Source: Mycobacteriaceae bacterium
GTDB taxonomy: Bacteria; Actinomycetota; Actinomycetes; Mycobacteriales; Mycobacteriaceae
DNA length: 64,000 bases
Direction of reading: 5' to 3'
Assembly: GCA_019749805.1 (NCBI GenBank)
Contig: JAIEPH010000006.1
Span: forward strand, 1 to 64,000
In this document: piece by piece, positions 18,168 to 25,986 of the stretch
Layout of the letters: every line of letters begins with the position of its first letter
How positions within the stretch are numbered: the first letter of the stretch is position 1
The notes under the pieces: generated by a model
Databases searched by the model: none
Seen by the model: the letters and a program-made list of their open reading frames with translations, nothing else
Told to the model about the DNA's origin: nothing
Made by a program: the position numbers and the translations under genes

Positions 18168-18958
18168 CAGCGCAGCCTCGGTGTGAATGTGTCGTCGGGA
18201 GAGCGGTCGGCGAGTTCGGCCTGCCCGAGGGGGTTTCCCAACCTCGTGTAGATCAGGTTCTGTTCCATGGCGGCGCGGTAGGGCTTGTCCAGAGATTCCC
18301 AGATGGCTTTCACCGTGCCCTGGGTTGCTGTCGGAGGCTTGGCCGCGATCGCGGACGCGATCTGGTGGGCGCGGGCCCACAGCTGGTCGGTGGAGACGAC
18401 CTCGGACACCAGACCGATCCGCAGCGCGGTGCCGGCGCTAACACGTTCGTCGTTGCCCATCAGCGCGATTCGCAGTGCTTCACCCAAACCGACGCGGCGC
18501 ATCAGGCCGATCGGTTCCAGAGCGCACACCAGACCCGCGCTGACATGCGAATCGAAGAACGTCGCGTCGTCACTGCAGATGACGACGTCGGATTCGTTGA
18601 CGAAATAAAACGCGCCCGCGGTGCACATGCCTTGCACCGCGCATACGACGGGCTTCCACATCTTCTGCCACTTGGGGCTGAGGTATTCGCCCGGATCTTC
18701 GTGATTCCACACGTTCTCCGGTTGACCATAGGGGGATTTGATGTCCAGACCTGCGGAGAATGCCCGATCGCCCGCCGCGCGTACCACCACGGCATGGACC
18801 GTGTCGTCGAGCTTGACGATCCGCCATGCCTGGGCCATTTCGTCACACATCGCCCTGTTGAACGCGTTGAGCGAGTCCGGCCGGTTCAGCGTGATCGTTG
18901 CGACATGTGCGGTGGCGTCCACGTCGAGCAGGATCGTCTCGAACCTGTTCGGGGTCAT
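18167..18958 (-). CDS. Crotonase-family protein (atypical active site)
   Basis: A 263-residue enoyl-CoA hydratase/isomerase fold, with TLNRPDSLNAFNRAM at the N-terminus and RAFSAGLDIKSP as the CoA/oxyanion region. By hand alignment with rat mitochondrial hydratase, Glu144 is replaced by His (FFDSHVSAGL) and Glu164 by Arg (EALRIALMG). Classical hydration is therefore doubtful, and an isomerase, hydrolase or retro-Claisen type reaction is possible. ATG 18958 overlaps the preceding stop (ATGA). An in-frame ATG at 18964 is an alternative. It is the third gene of the six-gene minus operon. Confidence 0.86.
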   Translation of the reverse strand: MTPNRFETILLDVDATAHVATITLNRPDSLNAFNRAMCDEMAQAWRIVKLDDTVHAVVVRAAGDRAFSAGLDIKSPYGQPENVWNHEDPGEYLSPKWQKMWKPVVCAVQGMCTAGAFYFVNESDVVICSDDATFFDSHVSAGLVCALEPIGLMRRVGLGEALRIALMGNDERVSAGTALRIGLVSEVVSTDQLWARAHQIASAIAAKPPTATQGTVKAIWESLDKPYRAAMEQNLIYTRLGNPLGQAELADRSPDDTFTPRLR

Positions 18959-19767
18959 CGGCATTGCCAGATCGGCGCGCGTTTCTCCGTGAATGCTCTG
19001 GGTCCCTCTAGCGAATCCGCTGTGTGCAGATTGCGCTCTCGAAAGGCTTCCGCGAGAATCTCCGCCTCGTTGAGCGGCAGGTCCAGTGTCTTGTGAATGG
19101 CCAACCGGGTGCCCCGGACAGCCAAAGGGGCATTCGAGTTCACCATGTCGGCGATCTCGTGCGCGCGTTCGAGAAGACGGTCGTGGTCGACGATCTCGGA
19201 GATCATTCCGAGGTCGTACGCGCGCTGGGCATCCATTCGTTCGTGCTTACCTGTCAGCGCCATGCGCAGCGCGATGTTGCGGGGCAGTACGCGGGCAAGC
19301 CGCACCATCTCACGTCCGGCCACCAGGCCGATACTGACGTGCGGGTCGAAGAATGTCGCCGTGTCCGAGGCGATGACAATGTCGCCCGTCGTGACCCAGT
19401 CCAGGCCTGCGCCGCAGCAGATGCCGTTGATCGCAGCCAGAACGGGTTTGGCCATGCGGCGAAAGGGCGGTGTGCCCTCCTGGGGTGCCTCCCACTGGTC
19501 GTAGGTCGACAGGTATGCCCTTTCGTTGATGACCTTGCCGTCCTCCGGGATCTGTTTCGCGTCGGCCCCGGTACAGAATGCGCGGCCGGTGCCGGTCACG
19601 ATGAGTATCCAGATGTTGTCGTCTGATTCGGCCTCGTCGTACGCGGAGCGCAGTTCAGTGATCATGTGCGGGCTCAGCGCGTTGAGTGCCTGTGGCCGGT
19701 TCAGCGTGATCGTGGCTTTGTGCCCGTCGACCTCGTAGGTGATGTCCTCAAAAATGGAGGATGACAT
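18955..19767 (-). CDS. Crotonase-family protein (atypical active site)
   Basis: A 270-residue crotonase with TLNRPQALNALSPHM and RAFCTGADAKQIP. It shares with its downstream neighbour the segment FFDPHVSIGL and ALRMALTG: His and Arg occupy the places of the two catalytic Glu residues of classical hydratase. The two genes are therefore paralogues of one unusual subtype. The start is ATG 19767, 20 bp after the first crotonase, with GGAAAAGC upstream. The long open frame beyond it is antisense noise. Confidence 0.88.
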   Translation of the reverse strand: MSSSIFEDITYEVDGHKATITLNRPQALNALSPHMITELRSAYDEAESDDNIWILIVTGTGRAFCTGADAKQIPEDGKVINERAYLSTYDQWEAPQEGTPPFRRMAKPVLAAINGICCGAGLDWVTTGDIVIASDTATFFDPHVSIGLVAGREMVRLARVLPRNIALRMALTGKHERMDAQRAYDLGMISEIVDHDRLLERAHEIADMVNSNAPLAVRGTRLAIHKTLDLPLNEAEILAEAFRERNLHTADSLEGPRAFTEKRAPIWQCR

Positions 19768-19787
19768 TGCTTTTCCTTCCGTCTGGG

Positions 19788-20582
19788 TCACCGGCCACCG
19801 AACTCCGGTGTGCGCTTCTCGCGGAACGCCGCGAGGCCTTCCTTGAAATCCTTTGTCCGACAGGACAGTTCCAGGTTGAAGAGTTCCTGGTTCATCGTCT
19901 GCGGCAGCGTCGCGTCCAGCCCGTAATGGATGGCCTGTTTGGCGAGCCCGATCGCGACGGTGGGACCGGAGGCCAATCGGGTCAAGAGCTCCGCGGCGAC
20001 GTCGTCGAGTTCGGAATCGTCGGTGCAACGGTGAATGAGCCCCCATTCCGCGGCGGCCGCTCCACTGACCTTCTCGCCGAGCAGCAGCATGCTCTTCGCG
20101 CGCGCCAACCCGACCAACCGGGGGAGCAGCCACGTCGACCCCGAATCCGGGCTGAAGCCGCGCTCCACGAACGGTTCCCAGAACACGGCGTCGGTGCTGG
20201 CGACGCTGAAATCGGCGGCCAGTGCGAGGTTGCAGCCCAGGCCGGCGGCCCAGCCGCGCACGCTGCACACGACGGGCAGCTGGATGGAGTGGACCAGCTC
20301 GATCACGCGATGCGCACCGTGTGGGACGCGGCGCACGAGGTCACCGGTGCGGGGACGCTCACCGCTGGGGGCCGAAATCCAGTCGACCCCTGCGCAGAAA
20401 TCGGTTCCGCCGCCGCGAATGTGGACGACGCGAAGCGCATCATCGGTCGCGGCATGGGTCAGTGCGTCGACGAACGCGTTCACCATCGGCGGGCTCAATG
20501 AGTTGCGCCGTGACGGACGCTCGAGCGTCACGTGCAGGACGTCGCCTACGCGGGAAGTTGTCACCGCCCCGTCGTCGGTCAC
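19788..20582 (-). CDS. Crotonase-family enoyl-CoA hydratase/isomerase (PaaG-like)
   Basis: A 264-residue crotonase. TDFCAGVDWISA is the oxyanion region. The active-site strand is VERGFSPDSGSTWLLPRLVG, where the Asp of PDSG matches the catalytic Asp position of PaaG-type enoyl-CoA isomerases rather than the two-Glu hydratase pattern. It is the first gene of the crotonase x3 / ligase x3 operon. The GTG start at 20582 lies 26 bp from a palindrome resembling the ACTGTAA operator (20609-20625). Double-bond isomerisation or ring chemistry is more likely than plain hydration. Confidence 0.88.
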   Translation of the reverse strand: MTDDGAVTTSRVGDVLHVTLERPSRRNSLSPPMVNAFVDALTHAATDDALRVVHIRGGGTDFCAGVDWISAPSGERPRTGDLVRRVPHGAHRVIELVHSIQLPVVCSVRGWAAGLGCNLALAADFSVASTDAVFWEPFVERGFSPDSGSTWLLPRLVGLARAKSMLLLGEKVSGAAAAEWGLIHRCTDDSELDDVAAELLTRLASGPTVAIGLAKQAIHYGLDATLPQTMNQELFNLELSCRTKDFKEGLAAFREKRTPEFGGR

Positions 20583-20608
20583 CGTTGCCTCCGCCCTTCC
20601 ATCGTTAT

Positions 20609-20625
20609 ACGGTTAGGCATACAGT
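20609..20625. promoter_or_regulatory. ACTGTAA-type operator, degenerate (site 1)
   Basis: ACGGTTA-GGC-ATACAGT matches ACTGTAA-N3-TTACAGT at 11 of 14 arm positions. It lies directly upstream of the minus-strand crotonase/ligase operon (start 20582). It ends one base before the 24-bp palindrome at 20627, so two regulators may meet here. Confidence 0.5.
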
Positions 20626-20626
20626 A

Positions 20627-20650
20627 TTGCTATCTTGTACAAGTTAGCAA
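20627..20650. promoter_or_regulatory. 24-bp near-perfect palindrome, candidate GntR operator
   Basis: The outer arms TTGCTA and TAGCAA and the core CTTGTACAAG are perfectly complementary; only one symmetric pair (20633/20644, T/T) breaks the symmetry. It sits between the divergent crotonase (20582) and the thioesterase-GntR operon (20694). The TTGTACAA core resembles the GT...AC half-sites of FadR-type GntR operators. The GntR encoded two genes downstream (21347-22114) is the natural candidate for binding and autoregulation. Confidence 0.6.
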
Positions 20651-20693
20651 GGAAAGCGTGCTGACGGAACAGGCGGCAGGCGGAAGGCGACTC

Positions 20694-21350
20694 ATGGTCA
20701 AGAGCACCCCCCGTTTCGGCGAGCAACCGCTGCCGCAGACGGTGGCCGCCGCGGCAGCGCTGCGCCGGCTGACCGGGCTGCTGTTGTCGTTGGAACACGA
20801 GCACCCGACCGTCGACGCCGTGGTCGCCCAGATCGCCGAGTGGGAACGTGAACTCGCCCCTGCCGCACCGTCCGATCTGACGCCTCGTATCGGTCCGCAA
20901 AGCACCGAGCAGCAACGGGTGTACCTCGACCACGCTTTCGACGTCGGTGCGTACAACCCGTGCTTCCCCGAGTACAGCTTCGATCACCTCGACGCCGACA
21001 CCGCATCCGGCCGCGTCACCTTCCCCGTGGTCTACGAGGGGCCGCCGGGATTGGTCAACGGCGGCTTCCTGGCGGTGTTCTTCGACTGCATCACCCAACA
21101 TCAGAGTTGCGCGTCGGGGCGCACCGGCAAGACCCGTTCGCTGACCGTGACGTTTCGGCGGCCGACCCCGGTCCTCGTCGAGCTCGGGTTCGACGTCGCT
21201 CGCGCGGAAGCTGACGGCCGTGTCACCAGCACGGCACGCCTGCGGTACGGCGACGAGGTGTTGTGCACCGGCGAATTCAGCACGGTTGCTTCATCACCCG
21301 ACAAACTGAGCGTCTTCGACTTCGGTCGCCGGCGGGCGACGGACCGATGA
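20694..21350 (+). CDS. PaaI-like hot-dog thioesterase
   Basis: A 218-residue protein with a helical N-terminal third and a hot-dog domain in the second half. VYEGPPGLVNGGFLAVFFD (about residues 110-128) matches the PaaI-type acyl-CoA thioesterase segment in which an NGG/HGG turn and an Asp line the active site. It probably hydrolyses an intermediate acyl-CoA. ATG 20694 has GGAAGG six bases upstream. An in-frame GTG at 20658 would overlap less well with the promoter palindrome. It is coupled to the GntR gene by ATGA. Confidence 0.78.
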   Translation: MVKSTPRFGEQPLPQTVAAAAALRRLTGLLLSLEHEHPTVDAVVAQIAEWERELAPAAPSDLTPRIGPQSTEQQRVYLDHAFDVGAYNPCFPEYSFDHLDADTASGRVTFPVVYEGPPGLVNGGFLAVFFDCITQHQSCASGRTGKTRSLTVTFRRPTPVLVELGFDVARAEADGRVTSTARLRYGDEVLCTGEFSTVASSPDKLSVFDFGRRRATDR

Positions 21351-22114
21351 CCAGCGTGCAGCGGATTCGTCAGCCACGGGTCGCCGAGATCGTCGCATCG
21401 CGACTGCGTGACGAGATCCTGTCCGGGCGCATCAAGGAAGGCGACGTCCTCCCGTCGCAGGACACTCTGCTCGCGGAGTACGGCGTCAGCCCGCCTGCGC
21501 TGCGCGAGGCGATTCACATCCTGGAGACGGACGGATTGATCTCCGTGCGACGCGGGAACATGGGCGGCGCCGTCGTTCATCCGCCCTCGGCCGAGCGCAC
21601 GGCGCACATGATCAGCATGGTGTTACAGACACGATCGGCCACACCCGCCGACGTGAGCGGCGCATTGATACATATCGAGCCGATCTGCGCGGGTTTGTGT
21701 GCCGCCCGGGAAGATCGCATGACGGAGGTCGTCCCGTATCTGGAGGCGGAGATCAAAACGCAGACAGAGCAATTCGACAACCTGTCACGCTACGTCCCGA
21801 ACGCCCGCCGATTCCACGAGGCCATCGTGTCCCGATGTGGCAACGAGCCGATGATCCTGTTGATCGGCTCGTTGGAGCTGATCTGGTCGGCCCACGAGTC
21901 ATCGGTGTGGAGCGACGAGGGTGACCCGATGCAGCACAAGACCATGCGGGCTGCTCTTCGCGATCACCAGCGGCTGCTGGATGCGATCCGCGACGGAAAC
22001 GAGGCGCGCGCAGTGAAGCTCGCGCAGGACCATCTGTTCGCCGCCCGGCGCAACACGCTCGCGGTTGGTGCGGACAAAACCATTGAGGCCAAATTGATTT
22101 CGAATGCCGAGTGA
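21347..22114 (+). CDS. GntR-family transcriptional regulator (FadR/FCD subfamily)
   Basis: A 255-residue regulator. The winged helix covers about residues 1-80, with LPSQDTLLAEYGVSPPALRE as the helix-turn-helix, then RRGNMGGAVVHPP as the wing, and an FCD-type helical domain to the end. ATG 21347 overlaps the thioesterase stop. It sits between a thioesterase and a crotonase in the same direction. The 24-bp palindrome 20627-20650 at the head of the operon is a plausible autoregulatory site. It is diverged from the GntR at 13050, so the two probably respond to different ligands. Confidence 0.9.
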   Translation: MTSVQRIRQPRVAEIVASRLRDEILSGRIKEGDVLPSQDTLLAEYGVSPPALREAIHILETDGLISVRRGNMGGAVVHPPSAERTAHMISMVLQTRSATPADVSGALIHIEPICAGLCAAREDRMTEVVPYLEAEIKTQTEQFDNLSRYVPNARRFHEAIVSRCGNEPMILLIGSLELIWSAHESSVWSDEGDPMQHKTMRAALRDHQRLLDAIRDGNEARAVKLAQDHLFAARRNTLAVGADKTIEAKLISNAE

Positions 22115-22124
22115 AGGACTTCCG

Positions 22125-22991
22125 ATGACCGACGACCGGGTGATTTTCGACGTCGACCGCGACAGGCGGATAGCGACGATTACGTTCAACAACCCGAGCC
22201 AGCGCAACTCCTACGATGCGGCGATGCGCGAGACGGTCGGCAGATATCTCGACCAGGTGGCCGAGGACGACGATCTGACCGTCGTGTTGTTACGTGGCGC
22301 CGAGGGGGTGTTCAGCACCGGCGCGGACATGAACAACGCCTACGGCTGGTATGGCGATGAGGACGCGCCCGAAGCCAAGCGCCGTCCGAGCCAGCGGCGT
22401 CGCCTGACCGTCGACCGTAAGTCGTTCGGCTTCTATCACAACCTGATGGGCTTCCCGAAGGTCACGGTTGGCGAGATCAGCGGCTACGCCCTCGGTGGGG
22501 GCTTCGAGATGGCGTTGATGACCGATATCTCCGTGATCGGTCGCACCACAAGAATTGGCATGCCCGCCACCCGGTTCCTCGGCCCGGCGCTGGGCAGCCT
22601 GCATATGTTCTTCCACCGCCTCGGCCCCGTGCTGGCGCGGCGACTCCTGCTCACCGGCGACATCATCGAGGCCGGCGCCGTCGAACACCTCGGCGTGTTC
22701 ACCGAGACCTGCGACCCCGGTTCGGTCACCGTTCGGGCGCGGTACTGGGCCGAGAAGGCGGCGAAGATGCCCGCCGACGGGGTCGTCATCGCCAAGGAGG
22801 CGTTCCGCCTCGTCGAACAGAGCCAGGCCTATCAGGGCGAGGAGGTGGCCAGCTATCTGTTCCACGCCTATGGGACAAACCTGCAGTTCGCGCCCGGTGA
22901 GTTCAACTTCGTCAAGACCCGTGCGCAGCACGGCACCAAGGAGGCGTTCCGGCTGCGCGACGAGCACTTCTACGTACCCGAGCCGGAGTGA
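22125..22991 (+). CDS. Crotonase-family protein
   Basis: A 288-residue crotonase, about 25 residues longer than classical hydratase because of an insert rich in Arg/Lys around residues 75-95. GVFSTGADMNNAYGWYG is the oxyanion region. By hand alignment the two hydratase Glu positions are Ala and Arg (GMPATRFLGP; ARRLLLTG), so the reaction is uncertain. ATG 22125 follows GAAGGAC. An in-frame ATG 22104 would overlap the GntR gene. It is co-directional with the thiolase 79 bp downstream. Confidence 0.86.
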   Translation: MTDDRVIFDVDRDRRIATITFNNPSQRNSYDAAMRETVGRYLDQVAEDDDLTVVLLRGAEGVFSTGADMNNAYGWYGDEDAPEAKRRPSQRRRLTVDRKSFGFYHNLMGFPKVTVGEISGYALGGGFEMALMTDISVIGRTTRIGMPATRFLGPALGSLHMFFHRLGPVLARRLLLTGDIIEAGAVEHLGVFTETCDPGSVTVRARYWAEKAAKMPADGVVIAKEAFRLVEQSQAYQGEEVASYLFHAYGTNLQFAPGEFNFVKTRAQHGTKEAFRLRDEHFYVPEPE

Positions 22992-23027
22992 GCATCCTCA
23001 CCTACTGGGAAAGCAACACTCTCTGCT

Positions 23028-23040
23028 ACTTTTGTAAAGT
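23028..23040. promoter_or_regulatory. Small inverted repeat upstream of thiolase
   Basis: ACTTT-TGT-AAAGT, a perfect 5-bp inverted repeat 29 bp ahead of the thiolase start. The flanking bases CTA and TTAC resemble part of the 24-bp palindrome at 20627. It does not fit the ACTGTAA-N3-TTACAGT spacing. A weak candidate operator. Confidence 0.3.
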
Positions 23041-23069
23041 TACTTACGCCGAAACCCGAGGTTGAAAAC

Positions 23070-24245
23070 ATGTCCACACCCGTCATCGTCGGTGCAGCCA
23101 GGACGGCGATCGGCCGCTCCTTCAAGGGGACGCTGGTCAACACCCCGCCCGAGACTCTGATCACCACCGTGCTGCCCGAGGTGGTCCGTCGGTCGGGTGT
23201 GGATCCCGCGGATATCGACGACATCATTTTTGCCGAGTCGCATTACGGTGGCGGCGATTTGGCGCGCTACGCCGCCGACGCGGCTGGGCTACACCACGTT
23301 CCGGGCCAGTCGGTGAACCGACACTGCGCAGGCAGCCTCACCGCGATCGGCAACGCAGCCGCGCAGATCGGCTCGGGCATGGAGCGCGTGCTGATCGCAG
23401 GCGGCGTGCAATCGCTGTCGATGACCCCGCTGACCAACTGGCGGATCCCGGGACCCGAGCTGAAGTTCGAGGAGCGGTGGATGCCGCCCACGCACGTCGA
23501 GACACCCGATGCGCCGACGAAGGACATGTCCATCACAGTGGGTTGGAACACCGCGCAGTCGGTCGGCATCACCCGTGAGGAAATGGACGCCTGGGCGGCC
23601 CGGTCCCACGAACGGGCGGTCGCCGCGCAGGATGCCGGCAAGTTCGGTGACGAGATCATCCCGATGAAGATCCAGCAGTTCGACGGATCGGTGGTCGACT
23701 TCAGCGTCGACGAGCATCCCCGCCGCGACACCACCGTCGAAAAGCTCGCCGGACTCAAGGTGCTGCACCCGGAGATCGAGGGCTTCTCGATCACCGCGGG
23801 CAACAGCAGCGGCACCAACGATGCCGCCGCTGGCGTCGCGCTGGTCGAGCGCGGCTATGCCGAGACCAACAACCTGTCGGTGATGGCCACCGTGAGGGCT
23901 TGGGGCGCAGCGGGTGTCCCCGCACGCGACTGCGGGCTCGGTGCGGTGAAGGTGATCGGCAAGGTGCTCGACCGCGCCGGCTTGAAGCCGTCGGACATCA
24001 CGCTGTGGGAGATCAACGAGGCGTTCGCATCCGTGCCGATCGCCGCATGCCGCGAGTACGGCATCGACGAGGAACTGGTCAATTTCTCCGGAAGCGGTTG
24101 CAGCCTCGGCCATCCCATCGCCGCCTCCGGTGCGCGCATGGTGACGACCCTGATCTACGAACTGCAGCGCCGCGGCGGTGGCATCGGTATGGCCGCGATG
24201 TGCGCGGGTGGGGGCCAGGGCGGCGCGGTCATCGTCGAGGTCTAA
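23070..24245 (+). CDS. Thiolase (acetyl-CoA acyltransferase, FadA type)
   Basis: A 391-residue degradative thiolase: nucleophile Cys in VNRHCAGSLTAIG (about residue 88), GHPIAASGARM with the catalytic His, and CAGGGQGGA with the second Cys. A steroid-thiolase-like spacing is seen, and NxE in WEINEAFASVP. It removes a two- or three-carbon unit from a 3-ketoacyl-CoA. It has its own 78-bp upstream region and runs into the hairpin repeat at 24250-24306, beyond which TetR-1 converges. Confidence 0.92.
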   Translation: MSTPVIVGAARTAIGRSFKGTLVNTPPETLITTVLPEVVRRSGVDPADIDDIIFAESHYGGGDLARYAADAAGLHHVPGQSVNRHCAGSLTAIGNAAAQIGSGMERVLIAGGVQSLSMTPLTNWRIPGPELKFEERWMPPTHVETPDAPTKDMSITVGWNTAQSVGITREEMDAWAARSHERAVAAQDAGKFGDEIIPMKIQQFDGSVVDFSVDEHPRRDTTVEKLAGLKVLHPEIEGFSITAGNSSGTNDAAAGVALVERGYAETNNLSVMATVRAWGAAGVPARDCGLGAVKVIGKVLDRAGLKPSDITLWEINEAFASVPIAACREYGIDEELVNFSGSGCSLGHPIAASGARMVTTLIYELQRRGGGIGMAAMCAGGGQGGAVIVEV

Positions 24246-24249
24246 CCCC

Positions 24250-24306
24250 TTGCGATTTCGGTGCGCAAACGTTCGCTGAGCGACCGTACGCGCACCGAAA
24301 TCGCAA
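24250..24306. repeat. Interspersed hairpin repeat, copy 1 (bidirectional terminator candidate)
   Basis: A 17-bp perfect outer stem (24250-24266 with 24290-24306; arm core GCGATTTCGGTGCGC) encloses a second small hairpin, ACG-T-TCGCT-G-AGCGA-C-CGT. It fills the gap between the convergent thiolase (stop 24245) and TetR-1 (stop 24312). Copies with the same arms and the same inner hairpin recur at 44026 and 57166. Confidence 0.8.
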
Positions 24307-24311
24307 ACTAG

Positions 24312-25034
24312 CTACCGCTTGCGCGCGGGCTTCTTGGCCTCGTCGATCAGCCGACCGGCGTGGTCGAGGATGCACTCGAGACCGAACTCGAAGTTCTTCT
24401 CGTCGGCCGCGCCGAGGTGGTGGCCCTTTTCGGTGACCAGCGCAAGCAGCGGGGTGGATTCGCTGTCGATCGCCATGGCCTCGTCGATGTCGGCGGGACC
24501 GTCATCCGTCGCGCGGTTCTTCTCGCGCAGGCGCTGCAGCACCACCGAACCGCGGACGTGCACCGACACCGCGGAATACGTATCGAAGGCGTCATCGGCG
24601 GACAGGCCCGCCTCCGTCAGGCTGGCGATCGCCTTCTCGACCTCCTGCACGCCGAGCCGTGCAGTACGCGGGCTCAGGGCGGATCGGATGAGAATCAGAT
24701 CGCTGAGAATCGGGTTGCCCAGGAACGTCTTTCGCATCGAGCGGGCATGATTACGCAGTGTTTCGCGCCAGTCCTTCGCCTCGACGTACGGCGTGGCGAA
24801 GACGTACTGGCGTAGCGCCCTGTCGGTCATCGCGTTGAGTAGGTCGTCCTTCTTGCGGAAGTACCAGTAGATGCTGGTCACGCCGACCCCGAGGTGCTTA
24901 CCGAGCAGCGGCATGGACAGGTTGTCGATGCCCACTTCCTCGGCGAGTTCGAACGCACCCTTGATGATGTCGTCCGGATTGATCGACCCGCGCTCGCGCC
25001 GTGGACGCTTCTCGGCGGTCGCCTGCCTTGCCAC
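24312..25034 (-). CDS. TetR-family regulator (TetR-1), candidate ACTGTAA-palindrome repressor
   Basis: A 240-residue TetR regulator. The DNA-binding domain is at about residues 14-65, with the recognition helix in GVTSIYWYFRKKDDLL, followed by a helical ligand domain. GTG 25034 is chosen because GGAGGTG lies six bases upstream and because the resulting N-terminus aligns residue for residue in length with its paralogue TetR-2 (44079-44720). An ATG at 25049 is the alternative. It is divergent from the crotonase at 25212, with an operator-like site between (25162-25178). The recognition helix is identical to that of TetR-2, which implies shared or overlapping targets. Confidence 0.92.
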   Translation of the reverse strand: MARQATAEKRPRRERGSINPDDIIKGAFELAEEVGIDNLSMPLLGKHLGVGVTSIYWYFRKKDDLLNAMTDRALRQYVFATPYVEAKDWRETLRNHARSMRKTFLGNPILSDLILIRSALSPRTARLGVQEVEKAIASLTEAGLSADDAFDTYSAVSVHVRGSVVLQRLREKNRATDDGPADIDEAMAIDSESTPLLALVTEKGHHLGAADEKNFEFGLECILDHAGRLIDEAKKPARKR

Positions 25035-25040
25035 GAACGG

Positions 25041-25047
25041 CACCTCC
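25041..25047 (-). promoter_or_regulatory. Strong ribosome-binding site deciding the TetR-1 start
   Basis: GGAGGTG on the minus strand, six bases before GTG 25034. The same bases lie inside the reading frame that would begin at ATG 25049, so the downstream GTG is the more likely start. Confidence 0.6.
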
Positions 25048-25161
25048 ATTTCGACTGGTGGACTGAATGTACCGGCAATTGCCCTCTGATCTGCGTCTAC
25101 GCAGGTGTGTCGGCCCTCCGCCCTTGCCGTCAACCGTACCGTTCCACCGTTTCGTTTCTTT

Positions 25162-25178
25162 ACTGTAAGCCCTATAGT
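25162..25178. promoter_or_regulatory. ACTGTAA-type operator (site 2)
   Basis: ACTGTAA-GCC-CTATAGT matches the consensus palindrome at 12 of 14 arm positions. It lies in the divergent promoter between TetR-1 (25034) and the crotonase operon (25212), as expected for autoregulation. Confidence 0.6.
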
Positions 25179-25211
25179 AAGTGTTTCTAGCGTGGCAGCG
25201 AAAGGCGAAGG

Positions 25212-25973
25212 GTGTCGGACGAAATCCTGACGGAGCGCCGGGGACGCGTACTCGTCATCACGATCAATCGACCGGAAGCGCGAAATGCGGTGAATCTGGC
25301 CGTCAGCCAGGGCCTGGCCGACGCGGTCGACGAACTCGACGCAGACAAGGATCTATCGGTCGCCGTGTTGACCGGGGCAGGCGGCAACTTCTGTTCGGGC
25401 ATGGATCTGAAAGCCTTCGCCGCAGGTGAGATGGTCGCGATTCCCGGTCGTGGCATCGGCTTCACCGAGCGGCCACCGCGCAAACCGCTGATCTCGGCAG
25501 TCGAGGGCTACGCGCTGGCCGGTGGCACCGAAGTCGTGCTCGCCACAGATCTGGTGGTCGCATCGAGGACGGCGAAGTTCGGCATCCCCGAGGTGAAGCG
25601 CGGCCTCGTGGCTGCAGGTGGCGGACTGCTACGTCTACACAAGCGGATCCCGTACCAGAAAGCACTTCAGTTGGCGCTCACCGGTGAGAGCTTCACCGCC
25701 GAGCAGGCAGAAGCGTGGGGGTTCGTCAACGTGCTCACCGAACCGGGCGACGCGCTCACCGGCGCAATCGAATTGGCCGAACAAATCACGGCCAACGGCC
25801 CGCTGGCGGTCGCCACCACCAAGGAGATCTTCGTCAAGTCCGTCGGCTGGAGCGAGGACGAGATGTGGAAGAAGCAGCGCGAGTACATCGTTCCGATCTT
25901 CTCGTCGAACGACGCGAAAGAAGGGGCGATCGCGTTTGCGGAGAAGCGCACACCCAACTGGACCGGCACCTGA
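25212..25973 (+). CDS. Enoyl-CoA hydratase/isomerase (crotonase)
   Basis: A 253-residue crotonase with TINRPEARNAVNLAV, NFCSGMDLKAFA (oxyanion region) and GIPEVKRGLVAAGGGLLRL. The Glu of PEV occupies the Glu144 position of classical hydratase and the second position is Gln (KALQLALTG). One acid is enough for many isomerases and some hydratases. The C-terminal FAEKRTPNWTGT tail is typical. Start is GTG 25212 after GCGAAGGG. It is divergent from TetR-1 and followed 13 bp later by the decayed SDR. Confidence 0.9.
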   Translation: MSDEILTERRGRVLVITINRPEARNAVNLAVSQGLADAVDELDADKDLSVAVLTGAGGNFCSGMDLKAFAAGEMVAIPGRGIGFTERPPRKPLISAVEGYALAGGTEVVLATDLVVASRTAKFGIPEVKRGLVAAGGGLLRLHKRIPYQKALQLALTGESFTAEQAEAWGFVNVLTEPGDALTGAIELAEQITANGPLAVATTKEIFVKSVGWSEDEMWKKQREYIVPIFSSNDAKEGAIAFAEKRTPNWTGT

Positions 25974-25986
25974 CGGCGCGCACGAC

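Noticed and set aside
23031..23046. TTTGTAA-AG-TTACTTA as an eleventh ACTGTAA-type operator before the thiolase
   Set aside because: The spacer is two bases instead of three and the arms match poorly, so it was not counted.
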